From: Novosphingobium sp. 18050
GTDB lineage: Bacteria > Pseudomonadota > Alphaproteobacteria > Sphingomonadales > Sphingomonadaceae
NCBI RefSeq assembly: GCF_902706195.1
Contig: NZ_CACSJO010000019.1
Location: 1 to 64,000 of the forward strand
Reading direction: 5' to 3'
Length of the DNA stretch: 64,000 nt
Part shown: positions 32,861 through 40,212 of the stretch, in pieces
Numbering within the stretch: the first letter of the stretch is position 1
Layout: each line of letters opens with the position of its first letter
Notes under the pieces: generated by a model
The model's database searches: none
Seen by the model: only the letters and a program-made list of their open reading frames with translations
What the model was told of the DNA's origin: nothing
Made by a program: the position numbers and the translations under genes

Positions 32861-32886
32861 GCCCCGCTGCCCTGACAGGGCGGGGC
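32861..32886. terminator. Hairpin before the methylase gene
   Basis: GCCCC/GGGGC and GCCC/GGGC stems around TGACA, with a 3-nt bulge. It lies in a 199-bp gap between the late operon and the methylase gene. A 31-codon frame (32764-32859, ATG without a ribosome-binding site) in this gap is not convincing. Confidence 0.45.
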
Positions 32887-32906
32887 TCTCGTGAGCGAAA
32901 ATATCC

Positions 32907-33713
32907 ATGGAGTCGAATCTTGTTTCTGTGCAGCCGGTGTCCCCGGCCGCGCCATACATCGGCGGCAAGCGCAACTTGGCTGTCCGCCTGGTCGCGCGGA
33001 TCGCTAAAATCCCGCATCAGACCTATGTGGAGCCGTTCGTTGGCATGGGCGGGGTCTTCCTGCGCCGCGATGCCAAGCCCCGCGCCGAGGTCATCAACGA
33101 TCTCTCTGGCGACGTGGCGAACCTCTTCCGCATCCTGCAACGGCACTATCCGCAATTCATGGACGTGCTGCGGTGGCAGGTCACCAGCCGGGCCGAGTTC
33201 GGGCGACTTGCGAGCATGCGGGCGGAGGTGCTGACCGATCTGGAACGCGCTGCTCGCTTCCTCTACCTCCAGCGCCTGGCGTTCGGTGGCAAGGTCAGCG
33301 GGCGCAGCTTTGGCGTCGACCGTCGGTCACCCGGCCGGTTCGACGTCACAAAGCTGGAGCCCGTCCTCGCCGAGATCCACGAGCGCCTTTCGGGCGTGGT
33401 GATCGAGCAGCTACCCTATGGCGAGCTCATCCGTAGATATGACGGGCCGGACGTGCTGTTCTACCTCGACCCGCCGTATGTCGGCTGCGAGACGGACTAT
33501 GGCGAAGGGTTCCAGCCGTCCGATTTCCGGACGCTTGCCGAGCAACTATCCGGAATTTCCGGGCGGTTCGTTCTGTCGATTAATGACACGCCGCTGGCCC
33601 GCGAGGTCTTCGGACGATTTTCGTTCGATGAGGTCCAGACGACATACACGATCTCGACGGCGACCGGCGGCAGCGGCAAGCGTGCCGGGGAACTCATCGT
33701 CTCGAACTGCTAG
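32907..33713 (+). CDS. Phage DNA adenine methylase (D12 class)
   Basis: A 268-residue N6-adenine methyltransferase. The D12 order is visible: PYIGGKR at the N terminus, the AdoMet motif EPFVGMGG (42-49), and the catalytic DPPY (188-191) followed by VGCETDYGEG. It uses S-adenosylmethionine to methylate adenine. The Dam-like size suggests a GATC-type or unknown target; the target cannot be read from sequence. It could protect phage DNA from host restriction or regulate phage genes. Two strong hairpins follow, so it is a separate transcription unit. Confidence 0.9.
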   Translation: MESNLVSVQPVSPAAPYIGGKRNLAVRLVARIAKIPHQTYVEPFVGMGGVFLRRDAKPRAEVINDLSGDVANLFRILQRHYPQFMDVLRWQVTSRAEFGRLASMRAEVLTDLERAARFLYLQRLAFGGKVSGRSFGVDRRSPGRFDVTKLEPVLAEIHERLSGVVIEQLPYGELIRRYDGPDVLFYLDPPYVGCETDYGEGFQPSDFRTLAEQLSGISGRFVLSINDTPLAREVFGRFSFDEVQTTYTISTATGGSGKRAGELIVSNC

Positions 33714-33715
33714 GC

Positions 33716-33746
33716 GCGACTGCCGACGAAATTCGTCGGCAGTCGC
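33716..33746. terminator. Perfect 15-bp hairpin after the methylase
   Basis: GCGACTGCCGACGAA and its complement flank a single A. The extreme stem length with almost no loop suggests a cruciform or protein-binding site as well as a transcript end. Confidence 0.55.
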
Positions 33747-33750
33747 TGGG

Positions 33751-33791
33751 CCATTGAGGTTTCGGCTTGATTTGCGCCGAAACCTCAATGG
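33751..33791. terminator. Bidirectional terminator between converging genes
   Basis: A 16-bp perfect stem (CCATTGAGGTTTCGGC) with a 9-nt loop. ATTTTTT follows for the plus strand. It ends the methylase message and also lies at the 3' end of the convergent membrane-protein gene, whose stop codon is at 33796-33798. Confidence 0.8.
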
Positions 33792-33795
33792 CGCC

Positions 33796-34461
33796 CTATT
33801 TTTTCGGCCACTCCAGACCAGCGGGCTGGAATGTCATCTGCTGCATGCCGTTCTGGTAGAACTGCGCCTCCACGATGACCTTTTTAGAGGTCTTTAGCTT
33901 GGCGAGGAAACTCTTCGCATTATCCACGAATACCATATTGCTCGACCCATCTGCGGCCTCCGTGCATCCGAAGCGTTGAATCGGGCCATCGTCGAACTTA
34001 ACGCTCAGATGCCCATCGCTATATTCGCTGCACTGGATTTGGCCGCTAGCGACGCCAACGAGAATATCGAACCCGAATTTCGGGGACTGGCGAATTAGAA
34101 TTTCTGGCGTCTGCTCTCCATATGGGAAATCTAGCTGAATTTCGGCATCACTTTTGAGCGATGCGTAGTGCGATTCACTCCCACGCATCTCGTCTTTGTT
34201 TGTCGAGTACGTCCATTTGCTCTCCGGCTTCGCGGATTCCGCATTGGGTTCCGAAGGATCACTGCTTTCCGCGCTTCCACTGGCCGTGGCGCCAGCGCTT
34301 TCGCTCGGACTTGCCACAGGCTTCGGGTCAGCAAAGACAGCGATCAAAATGAAAAACACGAAGGCGGCGAGACCGAAATGCCAGCGCTTTGCACCTTTGA
34401 TGTACGGCTTGAAGATGCCAACGATGGCCGCAATAAATAAAATGACGAACAGACTGCTCAT
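33796..34461 (-). CDS. Phage-borne membrane protein with soluble C-terminal domain
   Basis: A 221-residue protein starting MSSLFVILFIAAIVGIFKPY; GGGGG precedes the ATG and the longer frame upstream is rejected. Two membrane helices (residues 4-20 and about 30-45) are followed by a Ser/Ala/Glu-rich linker. The rest is a beta-rich domain (WTYSTNKDEMRGSESHYASL, LDFPYGEQTPEILIRQSP, SVKFDDGPIQRFGCTE, KTSKKVIVEAQFYQNGMQQM). That domain occurs in many bacterial proteins of unknown role. It may be a moron acting at the lysogen's envelope. Single gene, convergent with the methylase. Confidence 0.72.
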   Translation of the reverse strand: MSSLFVILFIAAIVGIFKPYIKGAKRWHFGLAAFVFFILIAVFADPKPVASPSESAGATASGSAESSDPSEPNAESAKPESKWTYSTNKDEMRGSESHYASLKSDAEIQLDFPYGEQTPEILIRQSPKFGFDILVGVASGQIQCSEYSDGHLSVKFDDGPIQRFGCTEAADGSSNMVFVDNAKSFLAKLKTSKKVIVEAQFYQNGMQQMTFQPAGLEWPKK

Positions 34462-34517
34462 AATGCCCCCACAGCTTCGAAGCCATTGGACATAGCCAGA
34501 TAGCGGTAAAGCGCAAC

Positions 34518-34709
34518 TTAACAGACGTTTGCGGCTGAGCGGCTGCGGTCGATCACCATTTCCACAGGCACCGCGATAAACCATTCGCGGCGGCTGGCGT
34601 CCCATGACGCGAGGTCGAGCTTGATTGCGTCGGCCATCGCCTCTTCAATGCTATCGCGCCATGGGCTCCGGGGCCGGCCGAAGGTGGCGATGCGGTATCG
34701 CGGCGTCAT
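34518..34709 (-). CDS. Small phage protein, 63 aa
   Basis: It starts MTPRYRIATFGRPRSPWRDS. A helical middle (EEAMADAIKLDLASWDASRR) leads to EWFIAVPVEMVI. Its ATG overlaps the stop of the upstream YozE-like gene (TGATG), so they are co-translated. No family recognised. Confidence 0.6.
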   Translation of the reverse strand: MTPRYRIATFGRPRSPWRDSIEEAMADAIKLDLASWDASRREWFIAVPVEMVIDRSRSAANVC

Positions 34710-34978
34710 CAGTATGCCTTCCAGTCCAGCTCGGCGTCCTCCACGGCGTCGAACATTTCAGGGTCGGCGCCAGTGTCGCCCAGGCGCTTGCGCACGGCGT
34801 CAGGCCCGCCATCCTTCGGGAAACCTCGATCGGCCTTGGCGGCCTTGGCGAGTTCGCCGATGAAACCGCCTCGGTCCATCTGCTCAAGCACCCAGCGGCC
34901 GAACGGGACCGGCTCGGCCGGGGCGTCGGCGACATTGATGCGGAGGTCGTTCAAATCCTGCTTCACGAGATTGGACAT
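34709..34978 (-). CDS. YozE/SAM-like fold protein
   Basis: An 89-residue protein starting MSNLVKQDLNDLRINVADAP. The last two thirds match the YozE SAM-like pattern: FGRWVLEQMDRGGFIGELAK, then KADRGFPKDGGPDAVRKRLG and FDAVEDAELDWKAY. YozE-type domains are small helical folds of unclear role, found in Bacillus and in phages. GAGGA lies before the ATG. It is divergent from the HIRAN gene, with the SOS box 43 bp upstream of this start. Confidence 0.72.
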   Translation of the reverse strand: MSNLVKQDLNDLRINVADAPAEPVPFGRWVLEQMDRGGFIGELAKAAKADRGFPKDGGPDAVRKRLGDTGADPEMFDAVEDAELDWKAY

Positions 34979-35020
34979 GGAGAAATCCTCTATGCGAATC
35001 GGTTGATCCGCCCTTAGTAT

Positions 35021-35035
35021 GTTCCATGTTTGTTC
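35021..35035. promoter_or_regulatory. SOS (LexA) box, alphaproteobacterial type
   Basis: GTTCCATGTTTGTTC is an exact GTTC-N7-GTTC, the LexA-binding direct repeat of Alphaproteobacteria. It lies 20 bp before the HIRAN gene start and 43 bp before the divergent YozE-like gene. LexA would repress one or both and release them on DNA damage. Confidence 0.75.
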
Positions 35036-35054
35036 TCATGTGAAGGGATCAGGA

Positions 35055-35498
35055 ATGGGATGGAACGACTTCAGCTTGCCGGCAGTCGGAGAGCGTCACG
35101 ACAATGACGACGGCACCAGCCGGCAGGAGGAGTTGGCGCATTGCCAGCCGGGCGAGGAAGTTCGGCTGGTGCGCGAGCCTGAGAACGAGCACGATCGGAT
35201 GGCCGTCGCGGTGATCAGCTGCCGTGGCATCAAGGTCGGCTACCTGAAGCGCGACCGGGCGGTTTGGATCGGGAGCAAGATCGATCGGGGCTATGACGTG
35301 CGCGCCATCGTCGAGCGCGTGAAGGGCGCTCATCTTGAGGGAGCGGCCCTCGGCCTGGTCATGAGAGTGAACATGGAAGGGGACGACCCTGAGCTTATTT
35401 CCCCGTCGGTTCGAATCCCTAATCGGGTCGCAGAGAGGGCAAAAATTAAATCCATGGTATCGGACATGGTATTGTGTCGAGCGTCCGATATTTTATGA
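35055..35498 (+). CDS. HIRAN-domain protein under SOS control
   Basis: A 147-residue protein starting MGWNDFSLPAVGERHDNDDG; AGGA precedes this ATG and the longer frame runs through the SOS box. The HIRAN domain occupies about 30-110: LVREPENEHDRMAVAVISCR, KVGYLKRDRAVWIGSKIDRG, VERVKGAHLEGAALGLVMRV. HIRAN domains recognise DNA ends and damaged DNA and occur in Rad5/HLTF-type helicases or alone in bacteria. A damage-response role is supported by the GTTC-N7-GTTC box upstream. A ClpP/Lon-type or nuclease partner is not visible. Confidence 0.85.
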   Translation: MGWNDFSLPAVGERHDNDDGTSRQEELAHCQPGEEVRLVREPENEHDRMAVAVISCRGIKVGYLKRDRAVWIGSKIDRGYDVRAIVERVKGAHLEGAALGLVMRVNMEGDDPELISPSVRIPNRVAERAKIKSMVSDMVLCRASDIL

Positions 35499-35708
35499 AG
35501 TAAATACATGGGCTTGGCGGATTGGTGCGGCTGTCACCCTCTCCGCCAAGAGCCTGATCGCTGATGATCGGGAGCGCCCGAAAAAGGGCGGATTTCCTAG
35601 GCTTTACGACGTTTGATGTTCGGAGCTGTTCTCGGCCGACCGGGGGCAACCATGACCCCGTTTGAGGGTCGATTTTAGGGTCGTTTGCGTTCGGCGTTCA
35701 GATAGCGG
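35499..35708. other. Gap between HIRAN gene and integrase fragment
   Basis: I see no gene in these 210 bp. AGGGTCG occurs twice close to the integrase end (35666-35683 area), and CGGAGCTGTTCTCGGCCG is palindrome-like. An attachment site could lie here, but nothing identifies it. Confidence 0.4.
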
Positions 35709-35918
35709 TCAGCGAGCCTTCGGCGTTTCGCCGGTGAGGTAGCCTGACCACTGCTCCACCAGTTTGCGCCGCTTTTCGAGCACATCGCTGCGGTAGTAGG
35801 CCCGTTCCACATCGGTCCCCACCTCATGTGCCAGAGCCATCTCAGCGATTTCGCGCGGGGCATCGGTGCATTCGCCACACCAGTCGCGGAACGACGAGCG
35901 GAAGCCGTGGACGGTAGC
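35709..35918 (-). pseudogene. C-terminal fragment of a tyrosine recombinase (integrase)
   Basis: About 70 residues remain: ATVHGFRSSFRDWCGECTDA, then EIAEMALAHEVGTDVERAYY and RSDVLEKRRKLVEQWSGYL. The H-x2-R box, the second His and the catalytic Tyr (ERAYYR) are present. The N-terminal domain and the first catalytic Arg are missing. Upstream (at higher coordinates) the sequence changes abruptly into tonB homology on the other strand at about 35.92 kb. The frame stays open by chance for another 60 codons. It cannot work as a recombinase. Confidence 0.85.
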
Positions 35919-36196
35919 TACGCGCGCCGGATCTTCGCATGGATTGGACGCCACAAGGGCTATCCAGGCCATCTTGCGCGCAAGAAGCGGGAAGGCACCG
36001 CGCTCGTGCGCCTGACGATCGACGAACAGGGCGGTCTCGAATCGGCTGAAGTGGTGCGCAGTAGTGGCTATGCAGTGCTCGACAGTTTGGCGCTGGAGCA
36101 AATTCACGAGGCCAACCCTTACCACGGCCCCCGCAGGGGCTGTCTTCGGCCGAGCGTCGGTTCCTCGTCCCCATGACCTACAGGTTAAAGGGCTGA
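35919..36196 (+). pseudogene. tonB: 3' fragment of a tonB-like gene, truncated and frameshifted
   Basis: TonB C-terminal domain sequence begins at about 35919: SYARRIFAWIGRHKGYPGHL, RKKREGTALVRLTIDEQGGL, EVVRSSGYAVLDSLALEQIH. In this frame the end becomes nonsense after EANPY. One base further the correct end appears, LPRPPQGLSSAERRFLVPMT then YRLKG and a TGA at 36194-36196, so one base has been lost near 36117. The N-terminal membrane anchor and proline region are missing. It is therefore a doubly damaged remnant of an energy transducer. Confidence 0.83.
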
Positions 36197-36269
36197 GGGC
36201 GCCGCAGGGCGCGGGATTTGCGCCTCATCTTTAGCATGGATCAAATGGGGCGTTGCGGGCCCGCGATTT

Positions 36270-36299
36270 GCGTGGAGGGACGCGTTCCTCCCTCCACGC
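36270..36299. terminator. Terminator between tonB remnant and L16 oxygenase gene
   Basis: An 11-bp perfect stem (GCGTGGAGGGA/TCCCTCCACGC) with an 8-nt loop. CTCGGCTTTTC follows on the plus strand. The leftward oxygenase gene ends 10 bp away, so the hairpin also suits its message. Confidence 0.65.
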
Positions 36300-36308
36300 C
36301 TCGGCTTT

Positions 36309-37460
36309 TCAGTCCTCGTTGGCGATCTCGACACTGCCGAGGTTGATCAGCGCTACAATGACGGCGACCGTGGACTGCGATTCCATCTCTTTCAGACCGA
36401 TGGAGGTGTCATCGCTCGCACACAGGCGTTCGGCGAAAAGCGCGCACTCGTCCGCGCAGGCGTACGAATGGCCATCGACGAACAACATCACGGCCCCGGC
36501 ACTCTCGCGGATGAAGGAAAATCGGCTGGCCGGGTTGCGGATAAGGGAAACCGGAGCCGAAACCAGCGCGCGAAGATCGGCCGCGTCGATGGGCACCTCT
36601 GGCGCCCAGTCGATATCGGCATTCTTGGGAATGGAGTTGTACTGGCCGAACCACCGCGCGAACTCCTCGCGGTCCTGCAACTTTTCGGTGATCATCGCGT
36701 GCAGTCCGTCGAGCGCCTCGGCCGTGATCTCGCCGGGGTTGTCCTGCAAGGCAAGGGCAGGGTCGGTATAGTGATGGTCACGGTCCGCCCGATCCAGAAT
36801 ATGCTCGGACCATTGGACGACCAGTTCATCGTGCGACGGCGCACGAAAGCCTATGGAGTAGGTCATGCAATCGTCGCCGATGGCGATGCCGTTGTGCGGA
36901 ATACCGGGCGGCACGTAGAGGATATCGCCGGGTTCGAGAATCCACTCCTGCGTCGGCTCGAAGTTTGCAAGCAGCCGCAAGTCTTCGTGCGGCAGCAGTT
37001 CGGTCCGCTCGTCGCAGGGCGCGCCGACCTGCCAGCGCCGTTTGCCAAGGCCCTGGATCAGGAACACGTCATATTGATCGAAGTGTGCGCCCACGCCTGC
37101 ATTGTCCACCGCGTAGCTGACCATCACGTCGTCGATCCGCCAGTTGGGTATGAAGCGAAACGATTCGAGCAATGCGCTTACTTCCGGCACGTGATGGTCG
37201 ACTGCCTGGACAAGAAGGGTCCATGGTGAACCGCCCAGATCGCCGAAGCGGGTCTCGGCAAAGGGGCCGTGTTCAAGGGCCAGAGCGCCATGGGCCTGCG
37301 TGATGAGGCGGGATTCGACGCCCTCTTCGCAGGCGAGGCCCGCCAGTTCGTCGGGCTCCAGCGGATTGCTCCACGTGGCCCACGGGTTCCTGATCAGCAG
37401 TGGCTTCTTCTGCCAGCAGTCGCGCAAAAAAAGGTCTGCCTGGAATTTACTGACTTGCAC
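36309..37460 (-). CDS. roxA: Ribosomal protein L16 arginine hydroxylase (JmjC cupin)
   Basis: A 383-residue Fe(II)/2-oxoglutarate oxygenase of the YcfD/RoxA group. Iron ligands are His126 and Asp128 (GAHFDQYD) and His188 (VPPGIPHNG). The N terminus has the family start (QADLFLRDCWQKKPLLIRNP) and a SPWTLLVQAVDHHVPEV segment. The C-terminal winged-helix-like domain that mediates dimerisation is present. It hydroxylates an arginine of L16 in the large ribosomal subunit. Length matches the family (about 370-390). It stands alone, facing the prophage junction. Confidence 0.88.
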   Translation of the reverse strand: MQVSKFQADLFLRDCWQKKPLLIRNPWATWSNPLEPDELAGLACEEGVESRLITQAHGALALEHGPFAETRFGDLGGSPWTLLVQAVDHHVPEVSALLESFRFIPNWRIDDVMVSYAVDNAGVGAHFDQYDVFLIQGLGKRRWQVGAPCDERTELLPHEDLRLLANFEPTQEWILEPGDILYVPPGIPHNGIAIGDDCMTYSIGFRAPSHDELVVQWSEHILDRADRDHHYTDPALALQDNPGEITAEALDGLHAMITEKLQDREEFARWFGQYNSIPKNADIDWAPEVPIDAADLRALVSAPVSLIRNPASRFSFIRESAGAVMLFVDGHSYACADECALFAERLCASDDTSIGLKEMESQSTVAVIVALINLGSVEIANED

Positions 37461-37774
37461 AGGATCATTGCCTCAAGGAATTCATGAATATGGAGCAGCC
37501 TTGCGAACTAAGTCGCCATTGCCGCCGGTGGCCCGCACAACGATTATCTGAACCTCGCACGGCCGGGAATTGACAGCCGCCTCGTTGGCTCATGATGCCG
37601 CCGATTGCCAGGATAATTCGGGGTATTCCGTGAAAGCGGTTCAGCTCCGGCCAGACCGAAATGGAAATTCAGAAGGACGGCGGCTGGGAACGTTGTCCGA
37701 GGTGGAAGGTTAAACTGGCTCCGGTATCGTCAATACCACGATGGTTGCTGACCTCCGGAAAACAGGAGGGTTTA
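37461..37774. other. Intergenic region with an EcfG-type promoter
   Basis: These 314 bp separate the divergent oxygenase and GlsB-type genes. Apart from the stress-type promoter listed separately and a possible TTGACA at 37570, no gene or RNA is recognisable. Confidence 0.5.
37687..37711 (+). promoter_or_regulatory. EcfG-type general stress promoter
   Basis: GGAAC, 17 bp, GTT matches the sigma-EcfG consensus (GGAAC-N16/17-cGTT) of Alphaproteobacteria. It lies about 65 bp upstream of a GlsB/YeaQ gene, a typical member of the general stress regulon. Confidence 0.6.
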
Positions 37775-38032
37775 ATGGGAATTATCATGTGGCTTATCGT
37801 CGGCGGCGTCATTGGCTGGCTGGCCAGCCTGATCATGCGCACGGATGGGCAGCAGGGCATCTTCCTCAACGTGATCGTCGGGATTGTCGGCTCGTTTATC
37901 GGTAGCCTGATCTTCGCAGGCGGCAGCATCAACAATGCGCCTCTCACGCTGGGCTCTTTCCTTGTCTCGCTGATCGGCGCCGTCATCCTTCTGGCGATTG
38001 TCAATCTCGTGCGCCGTGGTTCCGTGCGCTAA
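37775..38032 (+). CDS. GlsB/YeaQ/YmgE family membrane protein
   Basis: An 85-residue, three-helix inner-membrane protein: IIMWLIVGGVIGWLASLIMR, then GIFLNVIVGIVGSFIGSLIF and FLVSLIGAVILLAIVNLV. This is the transglycosylase-associated family, stress-induced small proteins with unknown biochemistry. A perfect AGGAGG site precedes the ATG; the upstream frame is rejected. Regulation by EcfG is suggested by the promoter upstream. Confidence 0.87.
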   Translation: MGIIMWLIVGGVIGWLASLIMRTDGQQGIFLNVIVGIVGSFIGSLIFAGGSINNAPLTLGSFLVSLIGAVILLAIVNLVRRGSVR

Positions 38033-38060
38033 GCAGGCCTTTCATCATTGAGAAAAAACG

Positions 38061-38088
38061 GGGCGGCAGCTGAAAAGGCTTGCCGCCC
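38061..38088 (+). terminator. Terminator after the GlsB-type gene
   Basis: GGGCGGCA and TGCCGCCC pair around a 12-nt loop, then TTTG. An AAAAAA stretch before the stem makes it usable in the other direction too. Confidence 0.7.
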
Positions 38089-38310
38089 TTTGTCGTTTCA
38101 GCCGGGCCGAGGGGGCGTAGGGTCGTTCGACGAATTATATTCCGAACAACATAATTTTGATATTTTCGATTTGATGCCTTTGAAACAGGCGAATTTCGGA
38201 CAGTTTGCCGGTGGCGCTCTAATTTTTGCAACGCGATATGCAAATCATTGCGTTTGATGGAGCGGGTCAAATCGGTCAGCGGTTGTTCCATCGACTGCGA
38301 GAGAATAACC

Positions 38311-39375
38311 ATGGCCACTGCTACACTCGTGAAGCCTCACGATGACATTATCCTGCCGCGAGGCTGCACTTTCGAGCCTGAGGACTGGGCGATCCTGGCC
38401 CGCCACTGGTATCCCGTGGCGCTCGCACGGGAGGTGGGCGAGGCGCCCATCGGCACCAAGCTGCTCGACCAGGGCCTCGTCATATACAAGGCGGACGGGG
38501 AAGTGGTCGTGGCGCCCGATATCTGCCCGCATCGCGGCGTACCGCTAAGTCTGGGCACGCAGGCTGAAGGGGGCGTTGTCTGCGCCTATCACGGGTTGCG
38601 CTTCGGGGCCGGGGGGCGCTGCACCCATGTTCCCGCGCACCCCGCCAAAGATATCCCGGCGCGCCTGCACCTCAAGACCTTCCCCAGCGTAGAGCGCTAT
38701 GGCCTGATCTGGACCTGCCTGCTGCCCGAGGCGGACGAGCCGGCGCCGGGCGCCATCGTCGACATGCCGCACTGGAACGAACCGGCTTTCCAGCAGATCG
38801 TCTGCCCCTGGATCGATATCAAAGGTTTCGCGGGACGCCAGATGGAGGGCTTTCTCGATGTCGCGCATTTCGCCTTCGTGCACACCGACACGTTCGGCGA
38901 CGTGAACAATGCCGAAGTGCCGGCCTACAAGACCAAAGTCACCGGCTATGGCTTCGATGCCGAATACTGGAGCACGGTCGGCAATTATCCGATCGGCGTA
39001 GAGGGCAAGGGCGTGCCGGGCTTCGACTGGCTGCGGCATTTCCGCTGCCACCTGCCCTTCACCGCCACGCTGGAGATCCACTTCCCCGGTGAGGATCGGC
39101 TGGTCATCATGAATGCGGCCTCGCCGGTTTCCGCCCGCGTGACGAGGCTGTTTGCACCGATGGCGCGTAATTTCGACACCGACCTGCCGCTTCAGGACGT
39201 CTACGATTTCAACTTGCGCGTATTTGAGGAGGACAAGGCGATCGTCGAGGTGCAGATGCCCGAGTGTCTGCCGCTTGACCCGATGATGGAGGCCCACATC
39301 CCTGCGGATATGAGTTCGATGACCTATCGCCGAGGCCTCAAGGCCATGGGCCTCAGCCGCTTTTTCATATCGTGA
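38311..39375 (+). CDS. Rieske-type aromatic ring oxygenase, large subunit
   Basis: A 354-residue Rieske non-haem iron oxygenase. The 2Fe-2S ligands are Cys72, His74, Cys91 and His94 (CPHRG, CAYHG). The mononuclear iron ligands are Asp183, His186 and His191 (FLDVAHFAFVHTD). It resembles the phthalate 4,5-dioxygenase/vanillate demethylase group (single type of subunit). No reductase gene lies next to it, so electrons must come from elsewhere. The start MATATLVKPH was chosen for its GAGAG site; 21 extra codons upstream are possible. The 200-bp AT-rich gap before it probably holds its promoter. Substrate unknown. Confidence 0.85.
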   Translation: MATATLVKPHDDIILPRGCTFEPEDWAILARHWYPVALAREVGEAPIGTKLLDQGLVIYKADGEVVVAPDICPHRGVPLSLGTQAEGGVVCAYHGLRFGAGGRCTHVPAHPAKDIPARLHLKTFPSVERYGLIWTCLLPEADEPAPGAIVDMPHWNEPAFQQIVCPWIDIKGFAGRQMEGFLDVAHFAFVHTDTFGDVNNAEVPAYKTKVTGYGFDAEYWSTVGNYPIGVEGKGVPGFDWLRHFRCHLPFTATLEIHFPGEDRLVIMNAASPVSARVTRLFAPMARNFDTDLPLQDVYDFNLRVFEEDKAIVEVQMPECLPLDPMMEAHIPADMSSMTYRRGLKAMGLSRFFIS

Positions 39376-39510
39376 GGGTGCGGCGGGGCAGGGCGCCCCG
39401 CCGTCAGGTCAGCAGCTGGCCTGACGGGTGAGCGAAGGCGAACACCGGACATGGCTTGCGCTATCGACCCGCAAATATATGGCATGAGGTCGAGCTTGAG
39501 GAACTGAACG

Positions 39511-40209
39511 ATGCATAGCCCTTTCCCGCCTATATCCGATGCCTTTGCCGAACTGCTGGCGGCGGAACGCAAGGCGCTGGGGCTGCTCGATGCGATCGAG
39601 GCGGCTGGGCTGATCGCGCCGGGCCGCAGCGAACTGGAAGTGGAGGGCGACATCTTCACCATCGCGGCCCGTGACTTCGGCGTGACCGAGCATTGGCATG
39701 ACCGAGTGGTGCGCGCCGGCGTCAACACGCTGTGCGTCGCCGGAGAAGCCGCGCCAGACCGTGTGATCGGCGCTGACGACATGGTGTTCCTCGACCTTGG
39801 CCCGGTCTTCGGAGGCTGGGAGGCCGATGTCGGGCGCAGCTATGCCGTGGGCGGCGATCCGCGCAAGCATGCGCTGTGCGCCGACCTTCCGGTAGTGTTC
39901 GAGGCCGTCAAAGCGCGCTTCGATGCGGACCGGGACATCACCGGCGCGCAGCTTTACGACATCGCCCACGAGGAAGCGCAGCAGCGCGGCTGGCTGTTCG
40001 GCGGCCAGATCGCCGGGCATCTCGTCGGCGAGTTCCCTTATGCGCGCACCCCCGGCGACAAGACCTCGCGTCACATCAGACCGGGCAACAACACTGCTAT
40101 GCGCGCGCCCGATGCGGCGGGCCTTGCGAGGCATTGGATACTGGAGATCCACCTCGTTTCGCCCGACCGCGGCTTCGGCGGTTTCTACGAACGGCTGCTG
40201 GAGGGGTAA
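39511..40209 (+). CDS. M24-family metallopeptidase
   Basis: A 232-residue pita-bread hydrolase. M24 metal positions appear in order: MVFLDLGPVFGGWEADVGRS (two Asp ligands), QIAGHLVGEFP (His), and the Glu ligand in WILEIHLVSPD. The N-terminal creatinase-like domain of aminopeptidase P is missing, so it is a single-domain form, possibly an aminopeptidase or a hydrolase of N-substituted amino acids. It follows the Rieske gene on the same strand after 135 bp and converges with the aldehyde dehydrogenase. Confidence 0.82.
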   Translation: MHSPFPPISDAFAELLAAERKALGLLDAIEAAGLIAPGRSELEVEGDIFTIAARDFGVTEHWHDRVVRAGVNTLCVAGEAAPDRVIGADDMVFLDLGPVFGGWEADVGRSYAVGGDPRKHALCADLPVVFEAVKARFDADRDITGAQLYDIAHEEAQQRGWLFGGQIAGHLVGEFPYARTPGDKTSRHIRPGNNTAMRAPDAAGLARHWILEIHLVSPDRGFGGFYERLLEG

Positions 40210-40212
40210 CGC

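Noticed and set aside
35409..35430. A GGTTCGAATCC stretch resembling a tRNA T arm, possible attachment site
   Set aside because: It lies inside the HIRAN gene, and no acceptor, D or anticodon stems surround it.
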